Of a stretch of DNA of 64,000 nucleotides, positions 34,401 through 40,215 are shown piece by piece; position 1 is the stretch's first letter, and every line of letters begins with the position of its first letter. Origin of the DNA: UBA5436 sp050951845. GTDB lineage: Bacteria > Bacillota > Clostridia > Saccharofermentanales > DTU023. The notes under the pieces are model-generated. The model searched no databases and was not told where the DNA came from. It was given only the letters and a program-made list of their open reading frames with translations. Made by a program: the position numbers and the translations under genes. Location of the stretch: contig JBMNJV010000004.1 of the NCBI GenBank assembly GCA_050951845.1, forward strand, positions 186,001 to 250,000, read 5' to 3'.

Positions 34401-36753
34401 TATTTTTAATACGACAGATAGTGAGATCACGAACTCTTATGTGATACCCAAAGATAACTTTGAAGTCACCAAGTTGTGGAAAGGCGGAAATCCTGATGAT
34501 TATGGCAAGATCGCAATAGAGCTTTATCGTATATCAGATGTGATGGCTGAGGCTGAACTTGCCAGTTCGAGCTATGAACGGATAGTAAAATCTGAAACAG
34601 AATTTGTTTATAAATTTAAAAATCTGGATATTACGGATATTAACGGCAATCCGTACACCTATTTTGCCCAAGAAGCCGGTGTTGTTGATGGAGTCGTATC
34701 AATTGGTCAGAATCAGTATCGAGTTGAATTGACTGACGATACGATTACCAATACTTATATTCTGAAACAGATTGATGTAGAGGCGGAAAAAACATGGATA
34801 GAGGGCTCTGTCCGCAACAGACCGGATATTTACTTTAAACTTTACCGTTCACTCAACGGAGCAGAAAAAGAGGCTGTTCCGGATGCTGAAGTGAAACTGC
34901 TGGCGAAAGGAGCTACTAAGGTTGTCTGGAAGAACATAGAGTCAGAATCAGCTTACGGCAAGTCTTACAGCTTCACCGTTCAAGAAGGTATTCTCGACAG
35001 CGCAACAGGTAAATTTAAGGAAACAAATCCAGATAATTACACAGTTTATTATGACGGTTTGAGTGTTACCAACAGTTATGTGTCACCTCCGATAGATGTT
35101 ATGGGAACCAAGACTTGGCGGGGTGGAGAGAATGTTAATACTCCCGAAGTTTACTTCAGACTGATGCGGAAAACCGCAAACGGCATTCCCCGTGCAGTAC
35201 CCGATGCCGAGATCAAGGGGCCTTATAAAGAGGATGTCAGCTTTGTTTGGACAGATCTGGATAAGACTGATTCAAAAGAAAACGTCTATCGTTATTTTAT
35301 CGAAGAAGGTGCCTTAGATGAAGAAACAGGTGAGTTTATTAAGGGTACCCCTGAACAGTATAAGCTTAGCGGATCTGATCTCAATCTCATCAACACATAT
35401 GTTCCGGCGACCGGTACGATTGAAGCTGCGAAAACATGGGTTGGTGGCGAAAAGACGGTAAGACCTGCAATCTGCTTTGAACTCCAACGCAAGACGGCAG
35501 AGATGAAAGAATATGAAGTTGTTCCGGAAGCAGAGGTACTTGAGCTGGTTGACGGTGTAGAGAAAGTGACTTGGGAAGTGGAGATTGAAGATGCTTCAGG
35601 ATTACCTTATCAATTTAGAGTTGTTGAAGGTACTTTGGTAGAGAATGAGTTTATCGGAATTGTACCTGATAAGTATGAAGCTGCAGCAGAAGGTCTTGCA
35701 GTTACGAATACCTATATCATCAGCCGCGGTGAAGTAAAGGCTGTCAAGACTTGGCAGGGCGGTTCAAAGCTTGAGCGGACAGATGTTTACTTTAAGCTGC
35801 TAAGAACTCTCGCCGGAGTTACCGAGGATGTGCCGAATGCGGAAATCTTAAAACTGGAAGACGATACTGTCATTTGGTCGGATATTGAACTTGAAACTTC
35901 TGAGGGCGTACCTTATGAGTTCACGGTCAGAGAATTTAGTCTTGATCCTGCAACAGGTGAATTTATTGAGCAAATTCCCGGCTATAAATCCGAAGTTGCC
36001 GGTCTTGACGTAACAAACATCTATGTTTCACCTGTCGGTGAAGTTATCGGAACGAAGAAGTGGATTGGCGGACCGGATCTGACTAGACCAACGATTTGGT
36101 TTAAACTTTACCGCGAATCAGAACTTGTGGAATATGAAGCAGTTCCTGATACTGAAATCTTAGAACTGGCTGAAGGTCTGACCGAAGTTAAATGGAATAA
36201 TATTGAACTGAAAGACTTCGAAGGTAATGATTATCATTTCTCGGTCAAAGAAGTAAATGAGTTTGGTGAAGATTTTGTTCCTGAAAACTACAACAAAACC
36301 GAAGACGGTCTGATCGTAATCAATACCTTTATACCAGATCAGAATCCTAATCTGCCTCCGGGTACGGGGTTACCCGGTACGGATCCTGAGTCACCCGGCA
36401 CAGATCCGGGTTCAGATCCGGGGTCACCCGGCGAAGAAACAGGCAAACCGGGTCCGGGGTCACCCGGCGAAGAAACAGGCAAACCGGGTCCCGGGTCACC
36501 CGGCGAAGAAACAGGCAAACCGAATCCGGGGTCACCCGGCGAAGAAACAGGCAAACCGAATCCTGGGTCACCCGGCGAAGAAACAGGTAAACAGGATCCT
36601 GACCCGAAGTTATCTGATACAGATAAGACGAATAAACCCGGTTCAGTGGTATCTACCGGTGAGAATTCCCGGCAGGCTGAATTAACAGGTCTCATTCTGA
36701 TCTTGGCAGCATTATTGATAATAATAAGGAAACGAAAGTTAGAGAATCAGTAA
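22474..36753 (+). CDS. giant sortase-anchored surface protein: leucine-rich repeats plus Cna-B/SpaA array
   Basis: The protein has about 4,759 residues. The start at ATG 22474 is favoured because GATGAGG lies 6 bases upstream; an ATG at 22462 has none. Approximate layout: signal peptide 1-36; Thr/Glu-rich spacer 37-190 with TTEVAPE-like repeats; BspA-type leucine-rich repeats 200-370; a MucBP-like domain 377-460; an Ig-like domain to about 545; a second long leucine-rich array 550-1490, with many copies of 'L-x-x-I-G-x-x-A-F-x-x-N'; another MucBP-like domain near 1493-1545; a large beta-rich region to about 2480. From 2485 come about six SpaA-type domains, then thirteen of the Cna-B type marked by K-x-W (VKKEW to GTKKW). 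These domains normally form internal Lys-Asn isopeptide bonds. A PGSPGEETGK repeat, the motif VVSTGEN, a hydrophobic segment and RKRK end it. It is probably an adhesin binding host or cell-surface ligands. Confidence 0.92.
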   Translation: MLKSMRKRNINKSTIISLLMLTVMLLTSIAPTVVAADKPDDPASESDLSDISMTETEMQTDNGVIGPREAEAGSEQKTGVAPEETTEVAPEGTTEVATEEITEAATEEITEAAPEEITETVQDRAEPSSEQKTVTVPQTETEDDSEQETEAAPKRGREAVPEDAESPITPLARESKGGEKSNSLFIYEMINGGTEIRITGWTGTGTTVTIPETIDGLPVTEITRGEVSSFQTRGLTEVAIPNTVKKIGDYAFAGNALTAFTIPTDSVLTEIGVYAFADNNLTGFTAPSALRKIGSQAFMQNRLTGISLNEGLETIGSEAFALNDLTEATIPDTVTGFGLRIFDANGGRFVKVYTESPAVPPYENNGPRFFGYVVNPITVTFNYVDKETGSEVMSSVTLGDDMTDINGVFVKNVEMTYQPPKLTGYYVEPSITFTPDRDGYVVTIKYTREGPPNLTYPAAIRLPKDITEDEARTRILDAITATDYTGKDISDKVIANLTGLDLSTNGFYYITISLTDDYGYQISENIQVQVGEYDWLNHEIGGGWVLGDFSFSADGKTLLGLSTQGIAKLRALPAGGRNLVLPAHSYNNPDIPITAIGDSAFYSNIYNVPLETVDFSQMNELQSIGRYAFYSYSRPRASAISTVVGFNELTKLKTIGDYAFRATTASFNLDNFRQLTTIGSYAFSSYSTSYQGPQITLGSLPGLTRIGSYAFYGASVPIADLRGMPNLPGIEAYTFAYAGVEEIYFPEVDHDFAISYQAFYRNTNKLTTIDFTPIAEHLTSIGSEAFSNLYGTTNLATTVVWPDLPKLSSLGSRIFYNRNLNMNLDLSGSPLLTTIGSNAFEQAGLTGFTLPETVETVGSYAFYNNRISEINFGLIPNLKTIGFSAFRSNQLAAVDLSDLAKLEMIGDNAFQSNQIESVNLNNLPQLTTIGSSAFANNRIADLTLGTVLGPLPKLEVIKSQAFYSNWLTSLAINNIPSLISIESSAFAVNRLTELTISNNPELASIGNYAFQSNQLAEATLENLPKLTDLEPYTFSNNPGHVDYYNNVVVWDLPKDDNTLPSKANYLVNPDTEESLNNVWVAEDFTYTVTNGEATITGFSEQGSKRFGLVPGVRPVIFPAKDPAGNPVVGIADHSFANKNLDSIDLTGMTSLRTIGASAFYNNGLTEVSFNGLDNLVEIGSSAFSSNKLSQVDLGMLNKLQRIGTYAFSSNLITKVKLAGAVSLQTIDTSAFQSNRISEIDFGYLPKLTLINSNAFYSQGGDPLRLDLSGLTALRTIGYKAFESTNLVSLVFGDLKNLTSIGTDAFSNHRLTGELDLSGLDSLTTINSDAFETSSSSSYGITNVIFPDSGNLVNIYSYAFRYNRLQEVDLSKQTKLASIGSYAFAGNLIEDIKFPQDAPLNAIQSYAFQSNRLRELDLRPLTNLKYLYYSTFGYNAIGDVFAPDSLTSLNDYTFYYNKINVGSAINTEAIIHITEPTTLKNYTNASGWGHLINPKKLIFTYRDRDGNEILPSRVEYYKGTKTSETYYAPDMALYLANPASETVMFRDDQSVYNIEFVYDALVFFATDNVTIEHANVGTNRAYVGNILNTSLKLGLSSESEEYENVELRVYYNPEFIDSTKVTAPLLGNNDYTITKPTDGKPYISFNFPRLVGGQSFEIPVTWAFKKDYTPQNQIEILYTQLRDANNELIAAAVDQTGKPMNPTIEAYYDEPYIEKGAVGTNQYIGGPRVAGSFKTTEINGQNVNHVDVPVDVTYSFRIMQSTYNSNFDRNIESIKYIDMLPSYEAVENGSIVTKTALINLDTSPNWSYYDPLTEMPTEEVTAYGIVTLPNYDKDYAYSYPTLNLQFPGGIKDQTVTNNVEVQLIPANKPAGEPVIVKTDEVPISLIPGSAPPQTDPVAEVTNLTKSVYPLNVLDYNPTKEKASFTWPLRFVVGTNDLAVTKVFTNVVFEDFALDDRLVFTKVQLPSTGHMAIVKAYRSDGTEIVGYGGATSGGIYEFPTYNDGMERIDKITVDLGNREVMTGYSINVVTAFANPDDETQDYYACYSSTDHAKNYLPNSAKATASFTADGVTGTYTSGTATSRTQILPFELKVIPDKIQTFRSSESGQDMETQLPQYPGDEGRYTIGIKRSLNNRPFTMTDADLPIYNFRLVDLLPVDIVVKPENILLKKEFALQPGAKFEMVADYGSTGRVAIIFTADSVTADVTTVAFIDAKLDLAMNAGFHTNDLYLSFDTGTGHDWDYGQPVTTADLGDNPENPYMHDYVSLFMAKAQAMNAVKYVRNAKIDAVTGGLIGTGTWSDGIYTEDSGYFQYRLFVKNDTIHDRDHNEIYDVFPYYLDKVTQMNSEGLRASRGSAFSNKILAARLEGTTADQFKIQFTTGNVNIPDYVEAGVYLKGLTWVDAGANGSAPEGVTAMRIIPESGSTGLIKKEDTLIVIVDAQAPEHNAETSGKRGYNSFIRTDDALGDRFLEVQSVWNEVPAPQGTLRIEKRSRTFDPVNPSRIAYNEPLSGAEFTLYNEGGIPIKTAVSNSEGFAEFADLRVGTYYIVETGFPPGHYVPEDNPQIKVERSDWENQPNLIYTVGPLYNDPIVTGTVVLEKLNGAGELMPGIAFALTDQSSSNKFMATTGSDGRATFKDLPYGAYRLTETNAPKLLLPITPITVKIDAPDKLVQFTGETALRNDRAEVALFKLGIRETLDPEKDLSQYTKADGTIVSETWKFEIKNLTNPQETVRQVTFSSSNVQNGVKLSNLKVGDLYEIKEISGPVQTQTLYNHNSNTYTFKINQAGELVDADGQKFKAQNIYFPNERKTVDGSVVITKQDVDEIKLTGATFSLAKLNKVTSTFEELGRKNSDATGLVKWDQLSAGSYEIREVAAPAGYIKTSAVFRFVVEDFATTGMLTNSSYTHRVGGLTHNFKFTAVNRKIDLSLVKRHLVAKNVPEAERDILIVQNPGYKWVAKQVGYDVYEVLGGAVFTLYQEVEVNGVKEKVIVAQGLVSDAEGLIPVNDIPGFSWDETGIYYLEETAPPNNDWLKPAKMLKIDLPSVIRNNPAGTATVFMENQRKLGQILISKYDRYTGTKLEGVEFTLYKGTEDTYLSDPNPVVRETDMYGYRRFDGLSLGNYVLKETKTLDGYILDDTIYEIAVTSENRYFYYHIYNMREGELLDIPVKKEWLGAAPEYDEGEGLVVELYGQSKTDPEHLIDVALLTDDISWSHTFKDLLKEDSQGNSYSYTIKERAPSGYIVAVGEGTVNGSDYGLGQMVADEIVLKNHALGNLSVAKVWQGPYPELRPAFVQLTLMRAEYNAASDSYGEYTAQGTTVNISEATSWAHTWKGLKTHDVDGNRYRYKVAEAAVTGYQPISHNPDFVELTSGTEVEIELINRQILTQKASKVWSDNSPAVKPAVVFQLVRKTAEMAEYEVVQNAELKTIPDGSSTVYWHDLPSTDNSGNIYSYSVFEGYCNSEDEFVRQSPENYRVETICRPVQNAAGIEIGTEVIVTNSWQETSLTATKTWSEDSPSVKPDIELVLRQNGELYNGTGEPKLVRNGESQATWENLPVYYYKDNNGTLEEYTYHYSVDEVNVPESYDKILISTTEVLNDYNPVSLEARKIFDLSDVMADFQGVNVLPQEIKFSLYKTTFDEDSGTTSMMKFDEVVLDGVVDTDINDSGEIREWLYSWNKLPKYYDLIDENGQLTRAANEYKIIEETIPDNYELIDTKDVSDEGMFRWEVTNRYCNGFTAHKTWDVGNKTIKELNGLPELKLQLYRGIELDDGARIDETAWSEIVDEAVTLDGKADDLGLGISRETTQEDSLTWTYTWFDLPIYGEAGADLNAYGINEGDRVQYFYYVKEEMSDSVAQDYSLDPDSSTSTSLVNRLDKTNFTARKRWVNGPVFNRPEVEFVLYHDYIDPETGMSTDAEEIARAKLDGKADQNGEVKPWIYEFKNLKHYVKNEDGTYLKDTEHKPVPYRYFVQEEVVPDDYKLDIFNTTDSEITNSYVIPKDNFEVTKLWKGGNPDDYGKIAIELYRISDVMAEAELASSSYERIVKSETEFVYKFKNLDITDINGNPYTYFAQEAGVVDGVVSIGQNQYRVELTDDTITNTYILKQIDVEAEKTWIEGSVRNRPDIYFKLYRSLNGAEKEAVPDAEVKLLAKGATKVVWKNIESESAYGKSYSFTVQEGILDSATGKFKETNPDNYTVYYDGLSVTNSYVSPPIDVMGTKTWRGGENVNTPEVYFRLMRKTANGIPRAVPDAEIKGPYKEDVSFVWTDLDKTDSKENVYRYFIEEGALDEETGEFIKGTPEQYKLSGSDLNLINTYVPATGTIEAAKTWVGGEKTVRPAICFELQRKTAEMKEYEVVPEAEVLELVDGVEKVTWEVEIEDASGLPYQFRVVEGTLVENEFIGIVPDKYEAAAEGLAVTNTYIISRGEVKAVKTWQGGSKLERTDVYFKLLRTLAGVTEDVPNAEILKLEDDTVIWSDIELETSEGVPYEFTVREFSLDPATGEFIEQIPGYKSEVAGLDVTNIYVSPVGEVIGTKKWIGGPDLTRPTIWFKLYRESELVEYEAVPDTEILELAEGLTEVKWNNIELKDFEGNDYHFSVKEVNEFGEDFVPENYNKTEDGLIVINTFIPDQNPNLPPGTGLPGTDPESPGTDPGSDPGSPGEETGKPGPGSPGEETGKPGPGSPGEETGKPNPGSPGEETGKPNPGSPGEETGKQDPDPKLSDTDKTNKPGSVVSTGENSRQAELTGLILILAALLIIIRKRKLENQ
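36421..36600 (+). repeat. five tandem 36-bp repeats encoding PGSPGEETGK units
   Basis: Five consecutive units begin at 36421, 36457, 36493, 36529 and 36565, each 36 bp (12 residues). They are nearly identical except for the last third of each unit. They encode a Pro/Gly-rich wall-spanning stalk just before the sorting signal. Unit number can change in frame. Confidence 0.95.
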
Positions 36754-36837
36754 AGACTAAATTGGGAAAAAGGACCGAAGCTGAACAGTAAACGGTATTC
36801 GAAAGATTAAATGTAACACTACAGAGTGATTTGCATT

Positions 36838-36870
36838 CAAAAAGCGGTAGTTAACACTGCCGCTTTTATA
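36838..36870 (+). terminator. intrinsic terminator of the giant surface protein gene
   Basis: AAAAGCGGTAG pairs with CTGCCGCTTTT (one G-U pair) over a 6-base loop, ending in TTTTATA. It lies about 90 bp after the stop codon. Confidence 0.75.
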
Positions 36871-36931
36871 TGAATAATGAATTAATCAGTAATAATGAAC
36901 AAATAAAGATTTTGTTTTTTATAAAATCTGA

Positions 36932-36960
36932 TTGAATCGGAAAGAGTGAATAAATATAAT
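36932..36960 (+). promoter_or_regulatory. promoter of the isocitrate dehydrogenase gene
   Basis: TTGAAT (36932-36937) and TATAAT (36955-36960) are spaced by 17 bases. An 11-bp motif, TGATTGAATCG, overlaps this -35 box (36929-36939) and recurs at 36980-36990 downstream, perhaps a regulator site. Confidence 0.6.
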
Positions 36961-37048
36961 GTATTTATTTTGTAAAAAATGATTGAATCGTGAATAATAA
37001 ATACATAAATTTTTTTATATAATAAATTAAATCGGGAGTAAGGAATAA

Positions 37049-38257
37049 ATGCAAAAAATTAAGATGATTAATCCGCTTGTTGAAATTGACGGAGATGAGA
37101 TGACAAGAATAATTTGGCAAATGATTAAAGATCAATTAATTCTGCCTTTTGTTGATTTAAAAAGTGAGTATTATGATTTGTCTTTAACCGAACGTGACAG
37201 GACAGATGATCAGATTACCGTAGACGCGGCTCTGGCTTGTAAAAAATACGGTGTAGGAGTCAAATGTGCAACCATAACGGCGAACGTACAACGTAAAGAA
37301 GAATACAATCTTAAAACTCTGCATCCCAGTCCGAATGCAACTCTGAGAGGACTTCTGGACGGTACGATTTTTCGAACACCGATTATGGTTAATAATATTT
37401 CTCCTGTTGTTAAACCTTGGGAGAAACCGATCACAATAGCACGTCATGCTTATGGCGATGTTTATAAAAATTCAGAACTTCGCACCGAAGAACCGGGTAC
37501 GGCAATTTTAACTTTTGTCGGTGATTCCGGTGACGTAAAAACCAAATTAGTTCAGAAACTTCCGGGAAATGCTGTGCTTCAAGGCATGCATAATCTTGAA
37601 GATTCAATTGAAAAATATGCACATAGTTGTTTCCGCTTTGCATTAGATACAAAACAGGATCTTTGGTTTTCAACTAAAGATACAATTTCGAAAACATATG
37701 ATGGTGCTTTTAAAGAAATTTTTCAAAAAATATTTGAAGCTGAATATCAAAAGGCTTTCGAAGAAGCGGGCATCGAGTATTTCTACACTCTGATCGATGA
37801 CGCCGTAGCCAGAGTCATCAGATCTGAAGGCGGATACATCTGGGCATGTAAAAATTATGACGGAGATGTAATGAGTGACATGGTTTCCGCAGCATTCGGC
37901 AGTTTGGCGATGATGAGTTCCGTTTTAGTATCACCTGACGGAACATATGAATATGAAGCAGCTCACGGCACGGTAACCAAACATTATTACAGATATCGTG
38001 AAGGAGAGAAAACTTCAACCAATCCGATGGCAACTATTTATGCCTGGGGCGGTGCTTTGGAAAAACGTGGTGAACTGGATCAATTACCGGAGTTGCAACG
38101 TTTTGGTAAATTGTTGTGTGAAGCATCAGTTGCAACGATTGAAGACGGAATTATGACCGGAGATTTGATCGGAGTAGCTGAGGGAGATAATCTGCAAAAA
38201 GTTAATACCGAAGAGTTTTTGGCTGCAGTAAGAGCGAGACTTGAAGCACGACTGTAG
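37049..38257 (+). CDS. icd: NADP-dependent isocitrate dehydrogenase (type II, eukaryote-like)
   Basis: This 402-residue enzyme converts isocitrate to 2-oxoglutarate and CO2 with NADP+. It belongs to the type II (TIGR00127) homodimeric family shared with eukaryotes and some bacteria, not to the E. coli type. Visible family motifs are NPLVEIDGDEMTRIIW at the N-terminus, 'CATITANVQRKEEYNLKTLH' and 'SPNATLRGLLDGTIFRTPI' (substrate loop), 'DDAVARVIRSEGGYIWACKN' and 'YDGDVMSDMVSAAFGSLAMM' (metal aspartates), and 'GTVTKHYYRYREGEKTSTNP'. GGGAGTAAGGA precedes the ATG. It is the only clear TCA-cycle gene here. In an anaerobe it mainly supplies 2-oxoglutarate and NADPH for biosynthesis. Confidence 0.95.
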   Translation: MQKIKMINPLVEIDGDEMTRIIWQMIKDQLILPFVDLKSEYYDLSLTERDRTDDQITVDAALACKKYGVGVKCATITANVQRKEEYNLKTLHPSPNATLRGLLDGTIFRTPIMVNNISPVVKPWEKPITIARHAYGDVYKNSELRTEEPGTAILTFVGDSGDVKTKLVQKLPGNAVLQGMHNLEDSIEKYAHSCFRFALDTKQDLWFSTKDTISKTYDGAFKEIFQKIFEAEYQKAFEEAGIEYFYTLIDDAVARVIRSEGGYIWACKNYDGDVMSDMVSAAFGSLAMMSSVLVSPDGTYEYEAAHGTVTKHYYRYREGEKTSTNPMATIYAWGGALEKRGELDQLPELQRFGKLLCEASVATIEDGIMTGDLIGVAEGDNLQKVNTEEFLAAVRARLEARL

Positions 38258-38315
38258 ACCGACTCGGAAAATAACAGGGTATTGAATTATAGATTAGGAT
38301 TGTTGAGGTAAAACA

Positions 38316-38603
38316 ATGAGTCAATCGGTAAAATATAATGCCGTTGTGACAGTTCTCGGTAAAGATCGGGTCGGTATCATTGCCGGTGTAACCGGCGTTC
38401 TTGCCAAGTTGAATATAAATATTTCGGATATTTCACAAACGATTCTTAAAGATATGTTCACGATGATTATGTTGGTCGATACTACTAACAGTACATATGC
38501 TTTTGAAAAGATCAGGGAAGAGCTTAAAGTCGTAGGTGAAGAAATGAATCTGGAGATCCGGATCCAGCATAAAGATATATTTAATGCGATGCAACGTATT
38601 TAA
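38316..38603 (+). CDS. ACT domain-containing protein (UPF0237 type)
   Basis: This 95-residue protein is a single ACT domain plus a short tail, of the UPF0237 family. It starts 'KYNAVVTVLGKDRVGIIAGV' and has the beta-strand 'NINISDISQTILKDMFTMIM'. ACT domains bind amino acids and related small ligands and act as regulatory switches. This family is usually encoded next to a PFL/DUF711 protein, and that is the case here: the partner begins 19 bases downstream. GAGGTAAAAC precedes the ATG. I infer that the two proteins form a regulated pair, but the ligand and the process are unknown. Confidence 0.9.
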   Translation: MSQSVKYNAVVTVLGKDRVGIIAGVTGVLAKLNINISDISQTILKDMFTMIMLVDTTNSTYAFEKIREELKVVGEEMNLEIRIQHKDIFNAMQRI

Positions 38604-38622
38604 GCGGTGAATTTGGAGAATT

Positions 38623-39981
38623 ATGTTTGATAATTTTGAGATTTTAGAAACCATTAATATGTTTCGCAATCAGCATCTTGATGTGCGAACGATTACGATG
38701 GGGATTAATTTGCTGGATTGTGCAGCTGAATCTCCCGGGACAGCTTGCCAAAGAATATATGATAAAATCACAAAACGGGCAGAACATCTTGTAGATACTG
38801 CGGATCAGATTAGTCGTGAGTTCGGTGTACCGATTATTCATAAACGGATTTCCGTTACGCCTGTTTCTTTAGTTGCCGCTGCCTCTGACACCGATGATTA
38901 TGTCTGTTTTGCTGAAGCTTTGGATAAAGCTTCCAAAGCGATCGGCGTTAATTTTGTCGGTGGTTTTTCAGCTTTAGTGCAGAAAGGTTTTACCGATTCT
39001 GATCTCAAATTACTCAACTCGATTCCCCGGGCATTAGCGGAAACAGATCAGGTTTGTGCTTCGATTAATCTCGCTTCGACTAAGTCCGGGATTAATATGG
39101 ATGCCGTGGCTTTAATGGGAAAAATAATCAAAGAATGTGCTGAACAGACTAAAGATACAGACGCTTACGGCTGTGCCAAATTGGTTGTTTTTGCCAATGC
39201 TCCGGATGACAATCCTTTCATGGCAGGTGCTTTTACCGGGGCAGGTGAACCGGAATGCGCGATTAATGTAGGAGTCAGCGGTCCGGGAGTAATTTTAGCA
39301 GCTTTAAAAGAAGTGTCCGGTCAATCGATGGATGTAGTTGCCGAAACAATCAAACGTACAGCATTTAAGGTAACGAGAGTAGGTCAATTGGTTGCGGAAC
39401 AGGCTGCTCAGCGTTTAAATGCTCCGTTCGGTACAATCGATTTATCTCTGGCACCGACTCCGGTAGTCGGAGATTCAATTGCTCGTATTCTGGAAGAAAT
39501 TGGTGTGGATACCTGTGGTGCTTGGGGTACAACAGCTGCTTTGGCGATGTTGAATGATGCTGTGAAAAAAGGCGGAACTATGGCTTCATCTCATGTAGGA
39601 GGGCTTTCCGGGGCATTTATTCCGGTAAGCGAAGATGAAGGGATGATTGCAGCGGTTGAAGCAGGTGCCTTGAGTTTAGAAAAACTTGAAGCGATGACTT
39701 GCGTTTGTTCCGTCGGAATAGATATGGTTGCAATTCCGGGTGATACACCGGCTACAACAATTTCGGGTATTATAGCCGATGAGATGGCAGTTGGAGTGTT
39801 TAATAATAAGACAACCGCAGTACGAATTATTCCGGTTCCGGGAAAAGTTGCAGGTGATAAGGTCGTTTATGGCGGTTTATGGGGTGAAGCTCCGATCATG
39901 AATGTAAATCCGCACGGTTCAGTACGCTTAATTGAACGTGGCGGCCGAATTCCCGCACCAATCCACAGTATGAGAAATTAA
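38623..39981 (+). CDS. PFL family protein (DUF711 / UPF0210)
   Basis: This 452-residue protein belongs to the UPF0210 family, whose fold is related to pyruvate formate-lyase-like barrels but whose activity is not known. Characteristic stretches include 'NMFRNQHLDVRTITMGINLL', 'VGGFSALVQKGFTDSDLKLL', 'AGAFTGAGEPECAINVGVSG' and 'PTPVVGDSIARILEEIGVDT'. It keeps the family length. GGAG lies 7 or so bases before the ATG. The preceding ACT gene is its standard neighbour across Firmicutes and other anaerobes, so the ACT protein probably senses a ligand that controls this one. No glycyl-radical motif is seen near the C-terminus. Confidence 0.9.
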   Translation: MFDNFEILETINMFRNQHLDVRTITMGINLLDCAAESPGTACQRIYDKITKRAEHLVDTADQISREFGVPIIHKRISVTPVSLVAAASDTDDYVCFAEALDKASKAIGVNFVGGFSALVQKGFTDSDLKLLNSIPRALAETDQVCASINLASTKSGINMDAVALMGKIIKECAEQTKDTDAYGCAKLVVFANAPDDNPFMAGAFTGAGEPECAINVGVSGPGVILAALKEVSGQSMDVVAETIKRTAFKVTRVGQLVAEQAAQRLNAPFGTIDLSLAPTPVVGDSIARILEEIGVDTCGAWGTTAALAMLNDAVKKGGTMASSHVGGLSGAFIPVSEDEGMIAAVEAGALSLEKLEAMTCVCSVGIDMVAIPGDTPATTISGIIADEMAVGVFNNKTTAVRIIPVPGKVAGDKVVYGGLWGEAPIMNVNPHGSVRLIERGGRIPAPIHSMRN

Positions 39982-40119
39982 GTGAACAGACATTTTAAAT
40001 AACTATTCCATACGATTAATTCATGCCCATAATTGAGTAAGTTTTATAACATTCCCTTTCAAAAGAAATCAGGATGAGAAATTAATAAGAATAAGATTAG
40101 AGATATTATTGATCATGAG

Positions 40120-40149
40120 ATGACAAGCTTGATTATTTGATGTTATAAT
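40120..40149 (+). promoter_or_regulatory. promoter of the first sodium-decarboxylase operon
   Basis: ATGACA (40120-40125) and TATAAT (40144-40149) are separated by 18 bases, 66 bp upstream of the alpha-subunit start codon. Confidence 0.55.
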
Positions 40150-40215
40150 CCATAATGGAATTTTTTGGGTAATTTATCGATCAATAATTTCGATAAATCT
40201 AGTAAAGAGGTAAAA

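Noticed and set aside
36421..36600. CRISPR array of 36-bp repeats
   Set aside because: Units are directly adjacent without spacers and encode a regular protein repeat.
36339..36695. reverse-strand open frame of 118 residues with Gly/Pro/Ser repeats
   Set aside because: It is only the antisense reading of the PGSPGEETGK repeat units.
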